Assembly (NCBI GenBank): GCA_023251535.1
Contig: JAHEYP010000021.1
Coordinates: forward strand, 8,057 to 48,654
Reading direction: 5' to 3'
Length of the DNA: 40,598 bases
From: Bacteroidota bacterium
GTDB taxonomy: Bacteria; Bacteroidota; Bacteroidia; AKYH767-A; OLB10
Of this stretch, positions 19,801 through 28,000 are shown one piece after another (position 1 is the first letter of the stretch; every line of letters starts with the position of its first letter). The notes beneath the pieces were generated by a model. The model saw only the letters and a list, made by a program, of their open reading frames with translations. It was not told where the DNA came from and searched no databases. A program made the translations under genes and the position numbers.

Positions 19801-19850
19801 AAGGTGAGCATGCCTAAACAGCAAAGTGCTGCTAATAACAATTTTTTCAT
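13884..19850 (-). CDS. Giant repeat surface protein with CHU_C (T9SS type B) terminus
   Basis: A 1988-residue secreted protein with signal peptide 1-24. An N-terminal module (25-300) starts SHLMGGNLTYVY, a common opening in Bacteroidota surface proteins, and is followed by Ig/PKD-like beta-sandwich units. Residues 502-1166 are eight repeats of 83-84 residues, each with AG...CSG...SGYTYSW.P..GLS and a later GC..DTV. Residues 1586-1814 are three repeats of 76 residues of a related type. A PKD-like domain (about 1816-1895, GDGTSTTDVNINHLY) leads to a gliding-motility-associated C-terminal domain (1898-1988: NVFTPNNDGVND, VFNRWGAEVF, PTGTYFYIL), a type B T9SS sorting signal. Role: probably adhesion or a cell-surface stalk. 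No enzyme domain is seen. It forms its own transcription unit. Confidence 0.88.
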   Translation of the reverse strand: MKKLLLAALCCLGMLTLKPTETIASHLMGGNLTYVYQGLNSGTGLYEYAITLKIYRLCDAGSSQLPTSMDLGAYEDNAANPGGNKTRIALTSLPLISQQFITPPNANDSCTFAPNVCVEEGIYTGVIGVPVNTTGYYFIADRCCRNNTIANMSNPGASGQAYYAFAPDPSIVNSSPTFAVAPVPFICAGDTVSVLNQAIDPDGDLLTYQFVTPYEGISSNGNPNPNPPASYTWPIPLITYSTNFSSSQPFGPSSYAAIDTATGLASYLSPTQGYYVVAVEINEYRNGVLIGVSRLDLQIIVITCPVNPAPNLAPGSTTTTYTIQEGQTLCFNVGFSDSNGDSVYIAHTGDIFNSATTNPTATLSNASGSGSASSQFCWTTSCNQGRTTPYQFSAIATDNGCPAKTTSIVYTINVLNTAKPTSITGPDTLCLNAATGIGYTVNSTSGYTYSWIVTNGTQVSGTNTTTAGVTFNTTGLANVAVVALNAFGCPSDTLRKTVFIKPQPTATAGSDVSFCSAGSATIGGSSTSGYTYTWTPSAGLSSSTISNPVVSVSNTGTTPTSTNYIVTTNLNGCTNEDTVVVTSNPYPVASAGNNVSICSGGSVPLGALTTSGYTYSWAPTSGLSNSSVSNPVLTLTNTGNTPDTLQYVIQVTNGFTCVSYDTVQVVVRPVPTANAGSDITFCSGQSGNIGATAVSGYTYSWTPATGVTNTAASNTSISLTNSTTINDTVDVILTTGWFGCTDKDTVAVVVRPIPVSNAGNNLYLCSGTTGQIGSLNTSGYTYSWTPSSGLSNSGVSNPTVTLTNTGNTTDTLQYVVTTTLAGCISSDTVRVVTGPVPVANAGLAATYCSGQSANIGSTSTSGYTYSWTPSTGLSSTTVSNPVSAATNTGTTPLVINYSVVATWFGCRDTDFVAITVNPLPVSNAGTNQLLCSGSTVQLGAATTSGYTYSWSPSTNLSDPSISNPTLSDTITAADPDTLFYTVTTTLNGCTTTDDVTVILSPVPTAVAGSDVTFCSGQSASFGTTSTANYSYTWSPATGLSSSTSSNPTVTLTNSTTNVTSNNYIVTTNLYGCIDKDTVTAFVKPLPVSEAGAATSLCNGDTIFIGTTSTSGYTYSWSPGTGLSSTTISDPQLSVINPGTTPSTVYYTVTTTLNGCTTSDSVAVTSNPLPNVAASANPIAICVGNSTTLTASGAPNFSWALLSSPGLSIGSGANFSVSPTTTTSYIVTGTSAALCLNYDTVLVTVNPLPNVQISTANPNMCDGDTITLSGVGATNYTWTEIPSGVTIGSSTNVDVHPTTNTSYVLTGVDGNSCVNKDTIDITVNPAATINGITGTLSVCPGVTGVQYWVNNPNGTSTYNWNITNGTLGSGQGADTITVDWSATSGNGSISVVETTDKGCNSDPVILPVTINVILTPVAPTGTQTLCSNLAQGQSYSTIHTPGSTYTWHAQGGTITQGNGTNSVLVDWGVTGPQTVALWYEEASVTADTVCFGISDTLYVTINPAPQTSAITGNSSICVSDTGSFIVTNTSGSNYNWTITGGSVINGNGSNGIQATWSGSPSAVVSVQETNSYGCVGTPVTYNVTVNPLPNASAGSNDTICTGNSTTLNASGGISYSWTPGTALDNTGIANPIANPTSTTTYSVLVTDANGCKKSAAVTVVVNPLPNISAGNNTAICIGSSTTLNGTGGTVYSWSPSTGLDNPNSASPSANPTSTTTYTVIGTDNNGCSNTSNVIVTVNPLPVADAGAPNVICNGGSINLTATGGVTYSWSPATGLNNPSSATPIASPNATTTYTVTVTDINGCTDDAQVEISVNDQPTADFLVDSLITVIGCEGVEVSIVNNSTNALQYQWTLGDGTSTTDVNINHLYAFSGALNITLIAQNNQCADTLTKSFTPGLLADFLSNIPNVFTPNNDGVNDCFNLGSKTNFDDCSSWQVFNRWGAEVFSSGPGRECWNGKKDNDGELLPTGTYFYILKIAGGQYKGSVMLVK
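14409..15095 (-). repeat. Three 76-residue PKD/Ig-like repeats in the CHU_C protein
   Basis: Residues 1586-1661, 1662-1737 and 1738-1814 each begin NPLP or similar. Each has an AG...IC.G.S..L...GG..YSW.P.T.L.N core and the ending TSTTTY.V...D.NGC. The period is 76 residues (228 bp), distinct from the 83-residue set upstream in the same protein. Confidence 0.8.
16353..18347 (-). repeat. Eight 83-residue repeats in the CHU_C protein
   Basis: Units start at residues 502, 585, 669, 752, 835, 918, 1001 and 1084, so seven of the eight are exactly 83 residues and one is 84. Each carries two conserved cysteines (CSG near position 13 and GC near position 70), suggesting one disulfide per unit. Codons differ between units, so the array is old rather than a recent expansion. 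Confidence 0.85.
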
Positions 19851-19908
19851 AAACGGTGGTTAGGTTGAATTGGTGTAATAATTGTTTTGGTGGTATGAAA
19901 AGGGGAAT

Positions 19909-19916
19909 CAAATTAA
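19909..19916 (-). promoter_or_regulatory. Possible -7 box for the CHU_C surface-protein gene
   Basis: On the minus strand TTAATTTG matches TAnnTTTG at seven of eight positions, with a TTTT about 18 bases further upstream in place of TTTG. It would give a leader of about 55 bases. Weak evidence. Confidence 0.3.
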
Positions 19917-20001
19917 GGTAAAATTGTTTGATTTAAAAAGGGTTAATCGGTGAATCTCAAATAATTCCATGCATACAGATGAATTTCTTCTTCATCTTCA
20001 A

Positions 20002-20032
20002 TTTGGATGTGTTGGCATGATTGCTATCTTGG
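20002..20032 (+). promoter_or_regulatory. Bacteroidota-type promoter for the flavoprotein gene
   Basis: TTTG at 20002-20005, a 19-base spacer, then TATCTTGG at 20025-20032 (seven of eight to TAnnTTTG). Transcription would begin within a few bases of the ATG at 20037. This both supports that start over the in-frame ATG at 20007 and implies a leaderless or nearly leaderless message. Confidence 0.55.
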
Positions 20033-20036
20033 CAAA

Positions 20037-21269
20037 ATGATAGTATCTGAAATCACTGTTATTGGAGCTGGTCCTGGCGGATGTACAACGGCTTTGTCAT
20101 TGGCAATGAAAGGTATACGAGTTTTAATGGTTGATCAAGCAAGTTTTCCCCGAGACAAAGTTTGTGGTGATGCTTTAAGTGGAAAGGTGGTTTTGACTTT
20201 AAAACGGTTAAATGAAGATTTTCCTAAGGAATTGTCAATTGAGCCTTCTGTTATCCCTTCCCATGGGGTTTCTTTCGTTGCTCCCAACGGCAAGGTGTTA
20301 AATGTTCCTTTTAGAAGAGAGCTTGATCCTGAGAATCCTCCGGGATTTATTGCAAAAAGAATTGATTTCGATAATTGGTTATTTAATAAAGCAGCAGCAC
20401 ATCCATTAATTAATATTGAAACTGGTGTTCGTATCGAAAATTTCGTAAAAGAAAATGATGAATGGATTCTTTCCGATAAGGAAAATAATTTCAGTATACG
20501 TACTAAATTAGTTGTTGCAGCTGATGGAGCTCATTCGCGATTTGCAAAAGAAGTCGGAGGTGTTGTAATGGAAGAAGAACATTATTGCGCCGGACTTCGA
20601 GGTTATTATTCAGGGGTGAAAGATCTTGATGAAAATGGATTTATTGAACTGCACTTTACTAAAGAATTTCTTCCGGGATATTTTTGGATTTTCCCTCTGG
20701 CAAATGGTCTTGCAAATGTTGGAGTAGGGATGAGAAGTGATATCGTAAGTAAGAAGAAAATTAACCTTCGAAAAGAGATGATTAACTTAATTGAAAATCA
20801 TCCTGTTTTGAAAAAAAGATTTAAAGATGCAACGTTGATAGATTCGATTAAAGGTTACGGATTACCACTCGGTTCTAAGAAACGTCCTCTTTCAGGTGAT
20901 GGATTTTTATTAGTGGGCGACGCAGGTGCATTGATTGATCCATTTACCGGTGAAGGCATTGGAAATGCAATGATATGTGGATTGAAAGCGGGTGAAATAA
21001 TTAGCGGAATTAAAAATAATATATATAATAAAGAGGCTTTGATGGCGTATGACGAATCCGTTTATAAACGGTTGTGGCCTGAGCTGAATTTGAGTAAAAA
21101 AATGCAGGAACTGGTTAAATATCCTTGGCTGTTCAACCTGGTGGTAAATCGTGCCAATAACTCAAAAACACTCCGGGAAACCATCTCTTGCATGTTCGAA
21201 GATCTCGATTTACGTGGGCGACTTAAAGATCCTATGTTTTATTTAAAAGTCCTTTTTGAACGCAAGTAG
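20037..21269 (+). CDS. FAD-dependent oxidoreductase, geranylgeranyl reductase family
   Basis: A 410-residue flavoprotein that would reduce double bonds of an isoprenoid chain or act on a related lipid. Seen directly: the N-terminal dinucleotide fold VIGAGPGG (8-15), PRDKVCGDALSG typical of the GGR family, a mid-protein VVAADGAHS segment, and the second FAD motif VGDAGALIDPFTGEGIGNA followed by the C-terminal helical part. No membrane segment or signal peptide, so it is cytoplasmic or peripherally bound. I start it at the ATG at 20037 because a promoter-like box lies over 20025-20032; the frame also contains an ATG at 20007. It stands alone between divergent and downstream genes. The substrate is not readable; archaeal-lipid and chlorophyll roles do not apply here, so menaquinone or carotenoid side chains are guesses. 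Confidence 0.82.
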   Translation: MIVSEITVIGAGPGGCTTALSLAMKGIRVLMVDQASFPRDKVCGDALSGKVVLTLKRLNEDFPKELSIEPSVIPSHGVSFVAPNGKVLNVPFRRELDPENPPGFIAKRIDFDNWLFNKAAAHPLINIETGVRIENFVKENDEWILSDKENNFSIRTKLVVAADGAHSRFAKEVGGVVMEEEHYCAGLRGYYSGVKDLDENGFIELHFTKEFLPGYFWIFPLANGLANVGVGMRSDIVSKKKINLRKEMINLIENHPVLKKRFKDATLIDSIKGYGLPLGSKKRPLSGDGFLLVGDAGALIDPFTGEGIGNAMICGLKAGEIISGIKNNIYNKEALMAYDESVYKRLWPELNLSKKMQELVKYPWLFNLVVNRANNSKTLRETISCMFEDLDLRGRLKDPMFYLKVLFERK

Positions 21270-21397
21270 GTGTTTAAAGCATTGAAAAGCAGTATTATAG
21301 ACATTTTTTCCTTTGTCGTTTAATGCAGTTTTATAATGAATTTTCTAAAAGTTTTAAAACGTCGCTCCTAGTAGGGCAAGGCGCTGTAAATCACGTG

Positions 21398-21427
21398 TTT
21401 GCAATTTTTTCTCAGCGAGAATCTTTG
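21398..21427 (+). promoter_or_regulatory. Bacteroidota-type promoter for the hybrid kinase gene
   Basis: TTTG at 21398-21401, an 18-base spacer, then AATCTTTG at 21420-21427 (seven of eight to TAnnTTTG). The predicted leader is about 45-50 bases before the ATG at 21479. Confidence 0.5.
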
Positions 21428-21478
21428 TTTTATAAAGAAATGAAGGTCAACCCCTAAAAAAATGCAACTATCGTATAG

Positions 21479-23944
21479 ATGTATCGTATCAAATCTAACA
21501 TTAAAATGGATATGAGCACCTATAACCTAAGCCGCCAAAGAGATATTATCGCATTGCAAAGTATAGTTGAGTTAAAGCAATTGGCATTTGACTCGATTCC
21601 TGAATTAAATTCAGCATTAGAAAGTGCTACAAGATTCTGCAATGCTAAAGGGGCTGTATTAGCTCTTTTTACAAAAGAGAAATATTGGGTAAAGTCAACA
21701 TTCAATTTTGACGAATCTCTATTCAGACAATACTTCTCTGAAATAATCAATTCATCTATTTTTAATTCAGATGAAAAAGTACTTGAGTTTTTTACAATTG
21801 ATGATGAAGTTGGATTTCTCGCTCTGCCGATTTTTGATGACAAGAATAATAAAATTGGTGTGATTTGTATTGATCGACCAAAATCAAATAAAGTTACCTC
21901 ACAAAAAAAACTATACGTAGATGTTGTTTCAAAATCAGTTGAAGCGATTCTTCAGAAAGAACTATTAAAATCTAAATACAGCGAAGAAAAAGAAATAGTA
22001 GAGCAAAGCAAAAAAACGGTTTTGCAAAAAGAAAATCTAATTAAGTACACGTATGATTTCGCTCCGATTGGGATGTTGAAAACAACATTGTCGGGTGAAA
22101 TTATAATCGCAAATAACAAGTTTAAATCAATGATGGCCCTTAATGGCGATGACTTAGCTGGTAAATCTTGGTTTTTAAACGTCATAGAAAAGGAAAAAAT
22201 TATTGAGCAATGGCATTCGTGTACTTCAAGTAAAGGCGTTTTTACCACTACTTGTAGTTTTATTCAACCGAACAATACGAAAGCTATTGTAGATATTCAA
22301 GCTTCTCCAGTTGTTACAGTTGATGGAGAAATAAGATATTTACTTTTTGTTACGGATATTACATCTAAAGTAAAAGAGGAAGAAAAATCTCGTCGCGAGG
22401 AAGAGATTAAACAATTGGCTTTGGAAAAGAAAGAAGCTTTCTTGGCAAATATGAGTCATGAAATCAGATCTCCGATGAATGCAATTCTTGGTTTTGCCGA
22501 TATTTTGAACGAAACCTTGGTCAATAAACAACAGAAAGAATACATTAATGTGATTCAATCTGCTGGTCAAAACTTGCTTTCTGTCATCAATAATATTTTG
22601 GATTATTCAAAATCTGAAAACGGCAAAGTTAAAATCGCAGATAATGTCATTTCTTGGGATGATGTCGAAAGAAATGTTTACAAACTATTGAAGAAAAAAG
22701 CCGATAGCAAGAACATTAAGTTTGGATATAAAAAATCAAAAAGCATTCCCGATAATTTACGTGGAGATATTGTTCTGATTAATCAAGTACTTGTAAATTT
22801 AGTAGATAATGCAATTAAGTTTACTGATAAAGGTAGGGTTGACTTAACTATTAATTTGAAGAATGAAAAAAAGTCATCATGCGAAGTAGAATTTGTTGTC
22901 AAAGATTCAGGAATTGGAATTTCTGAAGAAGCTCAACATATGGTATTTGATAGATATTACCAGGTGAAGGATGAATTGCAGAAATGCAAATCTGGAACCG
23001 GTCTCGGCCTTAATATTTCTAAAAACCTTATTGCTGAAATGGGAGGAGATATAAATGTCAAATCTTCTTTAGGTAAGGGTTCGGAATTTTCTTTTACTCT
23101 CGAATTACGCAAAGATGTTTTGGTAACAAAGAAATCAGAAAAGGTAATCGATTTGATTTCGAAAAATACAGGAAAGCTTAAAATCCTTTTGTTTGAAGAT
23201 AATGAATTGAACAAACAATTGATGCAACATATAATTAAGGGATTTGGATTCGATCTTGATGTTGCAGAAAATGGGATTGTAGGAATTGACCTTTTAATGC
23301 AAAACACTTATGATGTTGTTGTAATGGATCTCGATATGCCAATTATGGATGGGTACGCTGCAACAAAAACAATACGGAATGAATTGGGTCTCAATATTCC
23401 AATTTTAGCAATGACGGGTCATAGAATTGTTGGCGAGAAGGAAAGATGTTTGGCAATTGGAATGAATGATTTTATTTCAAAACCAATTAACAAGAGTGAG
23501 CTATTTGAAAAATTGGCAAATTTGACTTTCAGTCAGTTTGAGGGAGATCTAAAAACTGTATTAGAACCTACACTACATCAATCTTCAACAAAAAAAGGAA
23601 GCTATTTAAAGAATTTATCAAATGGTGACCCTGCTTTTGAACGTGAAATGATAAATGTATTTGTCAATACAATTCCCGATAAAATGTTTAAGCTGCATGC
23701 AGCTGTGATTGCAAGAGATTCTTCCATCATTCAAAAATTAACCCACAATATCAGAGGGTCCATTGCGATTATGAGTATTCCATTTGCATCTGAAATGTTG
23801 TCTGAACTAGATTTACTTTCTTTAAATTTCTCTGATCATTTTAAGCTTGATGCAAAGTTCGTTGAGGTAAATAACATCGTAAACAGCTATTGTGAGCTGT
23901 ATAAAGATGAAGTTTTCGAGAAAAACGGGATGATTATTGCATAA
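21479..23944 (+). CDS. Soluble hybrid histidine kinase with PAS, receiver and Hpt domains
   Basis: An 821-residue cytoplasmic kinase with no membrane segment. Order: GAF-like sensor region about 25-160; short coiled coil 160-185; PAS domain about 185-300; HisKA with H327 in MSHEIRSP; HATPase with N444, DSGIGIS (476-482) and SGTGLGLNI (505-513); receiver about 566-680 with E573/D574, acceptor D617, T646 and K668; Hpt domain about 705-815 with H756 in LTHNIRGS. All stations for a His-Asp-His relay are present in one chain, needing only a final response regulator. The next gene, 198 bases downstream, encodes a LytTR regulator and is the obvious candidate. Translation could also start at Met10 or Met12. 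The signal sensed by GAF/PAS is unknown. Confidence 0.9.
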   Translation: MYRIKSNIKMDMSTYNLSRQRDIIALQSIVELKQLAFDSIPELNSALESATRFCNAKGAVLALFTKEKYWVKSTFNFDESLFRQYFSEIINSSIFNSDEKVLEFFTIDDEVGFLALPIFDDKNNKIGVICIDRPKSNKVTSQKKLYVDVVSKSVEAILQKELLKSKYSEEKEIVEQSKKTVLQKENLIKYTYDFAPIGMLKTTLSGEIIIANNKFKSMMALNGDDLAGKSWFLNVIEKEKIIEQWHSCTSSKGVFTTTCSFIQPNNTKAIVDIQASPVVTVDGEIRYLLFVTDITSKVKEEEKSRREEEIKQLALEKKEAFLANMSHEIRSPMNAILGFADILNETLVNKQQKEYINVIQSAGQNLLSVINNILDYSKSENGKVKIADNVISWDDVERNVYKLLKKKADSKNIKFGYKKSKSIPDNLRGDIVLINQVLVNLVDNAIKFTDKGRVDLTINLKNEKKSSCEVEFVVKDSGIGISEEAQHMVFDRYYQVKDELQKCKSGTGLGLNISKNLIAEMGGDINVKSSLGKGSEFSFTLELRKDVLVTKKSEKVIDLISKNTGKLKILLFEDNELNKQLMQHIIKGFGFDLDVAENGIVGIDLLMQNTYDVVVMDLDMPIMDGYAATKTIRNELGLNIPILAMTGHRIVGEKERCLAIGMNDFISKPINKSELFEKLANLTFSQFEGDLKTVLEPTLHQSSTKKGSYLKNLSNGDPAFEREMINVFVNTIPDKMFKLHAAVIARDSSIIQKLTHNIRGSIAIMSIPFASEMLSELDLLSLNFSDHFKLDAKFVEVNNIVNSYCELYKDEVFEKNGMIIA

Positions 23945-23990
23945 AATGGCAATTTGCCGTAACATTGCATGCATTTTCTTGCTATAAGGT

Positions 23991-24026
23991 ATTAGTCGCT
24001 ATTGCTCAAAACCATTGGCGATTAAT
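23991..24026 (+). other. Hairpin between hybrid kinase and LytTR genes
   Basis: ATTAGTCGC and GCGATTAAT can pair over nine positions with one G-U wobble and an 18-base loop. It is followed by ATTTATTAAG rather than a clean U-run. It may be a weak terminator or an RNA processing site. Confidence 0.35.
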
Positions 24027-24142
24027 ATTTATTAAGTACTGAGTGGTTTTAGAATTGTAATAATCTGAAAATTAAAGTCTAATCTTGTAGTTTGAATTGT
24101 TTTTAAAAAAATGGAGTTGGGACCTCCACAAAAATTACGGTT

Positions 24143-24832
24143 ATGAATTGTATTATTGTTGACGACAGCGAATTAGCCTTGATGGCTACTGAGCAATGTG
24201 TTAAAAATGTAAGTTATTTAAATCTGTTGGGGACTTTTACTAACCCGGTAGATGCACTTTCTTTTATAGCCCAGAATAATATCGACTTGATCTTTTTGGA
24301 TGTTGAAATGCCGGTTATCAGCGGAATTGACTTTATAAAAAGCATGCCGAAACCTGCTCCTTTTGTAATTCTAACTACGATGCATAAAAATTATGCGTTC
24401 GATGCTTTTGAAAATAATGTAACCGATTTCCTTGTTAAACCTATCACTTTACCTCGATTTATTCAATCTATTTCGAAGGTGAAAAGTGTTTACGATAAAA
24501 TGAATATTTCTTATTCTGATGAGTCGTCTGTTTTTATTAAGAAAGGCAGTAGCATTGTCAAAATGGAAATGAATGATATTTTGTGGGTAGAAAGCTTAGG
24601 TGATTATGTTACATTAAATACTGCCAAAGAGAAAATTGTTGTACACTCAACAATGCAGTCGATCGAAGAAAAATTGAGTTCAGGAAAATTCATCCGTGTT
24701 CATCGCTCTTACCTTATTCAAAAGGATAAAATTATTGATATTGAAGACGATGTGATCACCTATTATGATCAGTTAATTCCCATAGGGAAAACGTACAAAA
24801 AAGAGGTTTACAAAAAGTTGAATCTCGTATAA
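24143..24832 (+). CDS. LytTR-family response regulator
   Basis: A 229-residue two-domain DNA-binding regulator. The receiver (1-118) has D7/D8, acceptor D53 in IFLDVEMP, T79 and K99. The LytTR domain (about 128-229) has the usual VESLGDYV, MQSIEEKL and FIRVHRSYLI blocks, which bind direct repeats in promoter DNA. Upstream is a hybrid kinase with a terminal Hpt domain that could hand it phosphate. Downstream lie a terminator, two LytTR-like direct repeats, and the giant adhesin gene. The gene order makes adhesin control by this regulator the simplest reading, which is inference. The leader of about 200 bases before its start holds only the weak hairpin noted at 23991. Confidence 0.92.
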   Translation: MNCIIVDDSELALMATEQCVKNVSYLNLLGTFTNPVDALSFIAQNNIDLIFLDVEMPVISGIDFIKSMPKPAPFVILTTMHKNYAFDAFENNVTDFLVKPITLPRFIQSISKVKSVYDKMNISYSDESSVFIKKGSSIVKMEMNDILWVESLGDYVTLNTAKEKIVVHSTMQSIEEKLSSGKFIRVHRSYLIQKDKIIDIEDDVITYYDQLIPIGKTYKKEVYKKLNLV

Positions 24833-24854
24833 AGAGAAATAAAATATGTTCTTC

Positions 24855-24880
24855 AGCTCACTTTTAAGTGAGCTTTTTTT
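24855..24880 (+). terminator. Intrinsic terminator of the LytTR regulator gene
   Basis: AGCTCACT pairs with AGTGAGCT around a four-base loop, followed by seven T. It begins 22 bases after the stop codon and isolates the regulator from the adhesin gene, so the latter needs its own promoter. Confidence 0.9.
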
Positions 24881-24922
24881 ATAAGTTAATTACCACTTTT
24901 TCGGCTAAGATCTGCCGCTTTT

Positions 24923-24989
24923 TCCGTTTAACCCCCAAAATCGACCGTTTGTCGAAAATTTTCAAACTCCCTTATCGCCTTCCGTTCAA
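24923..24989 (+). promoter_or_regulatory. Candidate LytTR operator: two direct repeats plus a third half-site
   Basis: Using the LytTR consensus as I recall it, [TA][AC][CA]GTTN[AG][TG], TCCGTTTAA at 24923-24931 matches eight of nine and ACCGTTTGT at 24944-24952 matches nine of nine. They are in the same orientation with a 12-base gap, i.e. 21 bases start to start (two helical turns), the spacing described for AgrA-type sites. A third match, TCCGTTCAA (eight of nine), is at 24981-24989. An imperfect palindrome around GAAAATTTTC overlaps the region. The site lies just upstream of the adhesin gene. Confidence 0.55.
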
Positions 24990-25010
24990 ATACTCAAAGA
25001 ATGGAATTAT

Positions 25011-28000
25011 ATGATGTGCCTCAAAACAGATAAGGAGACTAAAAATCTAGTGTTACATAAAATGTATATGGAAAATTTATTTCAGGTTAAAAATGCACGT
25101 ATTGCATTTGCATCACCGATTGGGAATTGTTGCTTATGGATCTTTGCCGCTTTGGTAATGTTATCTAGTACCGTAAGTGCTACAACAACTAATACAATGA
25201 TCAATGTTGGATCATGGTCGAATGGAGCCAATTGGTCGCTCGGCCACGAACCAACAAATTCAGAAGATGTTATCATCCCAAGCGATGGTGTGGCGAGCGT
25301 TGATGTAAATGCAGTTTGTGCGAGTTTAACAATCGGAGATAATTCTACTTCAGCTTTAGTGACAATAATAGGAACAAATAGCTTAACAATCACCACAGCA
25401 GGTGGAGGTTCAGGAAACTTATATATTAATGGTGCAAATAGTAATAGTTTATTTCAGTTAAATATTAATGGTGGTAGTGTAAATGTAATGGGCCAAGTTA
25501 TTCCGGGGGGATTTAACGGAGGCGAAATTAATGTTACATCAGGAAGTGTTCGTTTTTCGAACACTTCCTCTTTAACTTGGGGAGAAGCGGTTAATATAAA
25601 TGTTACAGGTACAGGTTCAGCTACATTTGATGGTGCACTTGATTTGACAACTGTTTCTGCTGGATCAACGACTTTTTCTTTAACAGGAAATGGTTCTTAT
25701 GTGTTTAACGGTTTAGTAACTCAAAGTAGTTCATCTTGTACAATATCAAATACTGGTACAGCAGGTACTGTTCGCTTTAATGCAGGATATGCACTAAGTG
25801 GAGGTTCATTTGTTACAATGGCCGGCGAAAATATTTATTTTGGAAGTGTATTAAGTAATTCAGGAAGTGCATTAACATTAAATGCTACTTCTAATACCTA
25901 TTTCGCATCAACAACAACAGTTACTCCAACAGCACTAATTACTTTTGGAAATGTTACTATTAATAGTGGTGTTGATTTGACTTTAAGTGGTGATATTAAT
26001 GTTGCAAAAAATTGGACAAGTAATGGTGGTAATTTAATTCCGGGATCAAGTACTGTGGGCTTCGTTGGAACTTCGGCGCAAGCAATTAATGGTACTTCAG
26101 CTTCTCAAACTTTTAATAATATTTCATTAAGTCTTACTGCGGGTCAAGCGTTAAGTGTATCCGGCAGTACAACTTCTTTAACAGTAAATAATTTAAGTAT
26201 GACAACTGGTAATTTTACTGCCGGTACAGCGTCAACAGTTAATATTAATGGTGATTTGAGTATTGCATCGGGGACCTACACTCCAGGTGCGAATACTAAT
26301 ATTGGGGGAAATTTTTCTAATTCAGGCACCTACACAGCTGCATCTACTAAGATGTTAAGCTTTGTAGGTGCTTCTTCAGCCGTAGTATCAGGCTCAGGAA
26401 CATTTACGATTTTCGATTTGACTTTAAATAAGTCAACAAAAACTACAGTAGTCGATTTGCAATCTTCCAATTTTATTACGGGGATTAATACAGGGAACGT
26501 TTATAATTTTACTTTAACAAAAGGTACTTTAAAATATAATAACTCAGCAACATTAACTGACTGTCACAACCAAGGTTCGGCTACTTCGTTAACTATTCCT
26601 TACGATGTTATTATTGAATGCAATAGCGGAATAATGAATTTGTGTAAATCTGGTACTATGACGGGAACGGCTTCAAATGTTGTTTTGTCAGGACAACTAT
26701 ATGTTAACGGAGGTACAGTTCGAGTGCTAATGTCAACTACTACTCGAGATTTTCAGTATAAAGTGAATGGCGGAACTCCACAATTATATGTGGCTTCCGG
26801 TGCTTTGTATCTTGGTGGTGGATTCAACTATAATCCAACAACAAATGTTGACTATGTTGATTTTAACATGTGGGGCGGATCAATTTATACGGGTACGACA
26901 GCTACTAATTTAGCCACATTTGCGTTAAATGATTTAAGTGGTGGTAGTACAACAATGTCGGGTGGAACTATTTATATTGAAGAAAAATCTACAGTTGCTT
27001 CATATGTTGATTTAGATTTTGGAGGTTCAAACTTATCTTCTTATTCAGTTACAAACGGTACTGTTCAATTTGGTACTGCTGGAACAACTAACGGAACTGT
27101 TTTTAAATTTAAAGCATATCCGAATGTTGTTTATCCGCATATCGCTTTGCCAAGTTCGGGAGTAATATCTAAAACACTTCGCCCTGCTAACAACGCCGAT
27201 TTTAAATTCTTAAGCTTGAATATCGGAACAAATTCCACTTTCAATATGAGTGATGCGGCAGCAAGTGTTCTAACACATAAACTTACGTTGACTTCAGCGG
27301 TTGCTGGAGTAGCATTTACAAATATTGGAACATATACTGCTCAACAAGGAACACTTGAGTTAGCAGGAAGTGTAAATCAGTCGATTTCCTATACTTCAGC
27401 ATCAGCTACATTGTATAATTTAATGATCAGCAATTCTGGAGCAACAGCTACAGGTGCTGGTTCACTTACCTCAATGACAGTTCAGAATTTAACGATAAAT
27501 TCAGGAACATTTGCACCAGGAACTCTAACTGCATTTACTGTTTCTTCCGGTGTAACAATGAATGGTGGAACTTTTTCTGCAAATTCATTTACAACAGTTA
27601 CAGTGGTTGGAACTTTAACATTGAATGGAGGTACATTAAGTGCACCTGCAACATTGAATGTTAGAGGTGATTGGACAAATAACGGTGGAACATTTACTCC
27701 AAATACAGGTACGGTTACCTTTACAGCTGGTGCAAACCAAACTATTAATGGAACTGCAACATCTGAAACGTTCTATAATTTTACATGTAATAAAACAGCA
27801 GGAACTTTGGTTTCAACAGGAGGTAGTATCGCAACTATAAATGCAACTAACTTTACAAATTCTTCAAGTGATTTTAACGCGCCTGCAACATTTACTATTA
27901 CCGGTAATTTTACTTTAAACTCAGGGACATATACTTGTGGCGCAAATCTAAATATTGGAGGGAATTCAGCTATTTCTAACGCTTCAACTTTTACAGCAGG

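Noticed and set aside
20007..20036. A ten-residue N-terminal extension of the flavoprotein
   Set aside because: A promoter -7 box covers 20025-20032, and the FAD fold begins properly from the ATG at 20037.
21340..21397. A LytTR operator before the soluble hybrid kinase gene
   Set aside because: No 9-mer with an acceptable match to the consensus and no paired spacing was found there, nor upstream of 24143 or 36560.
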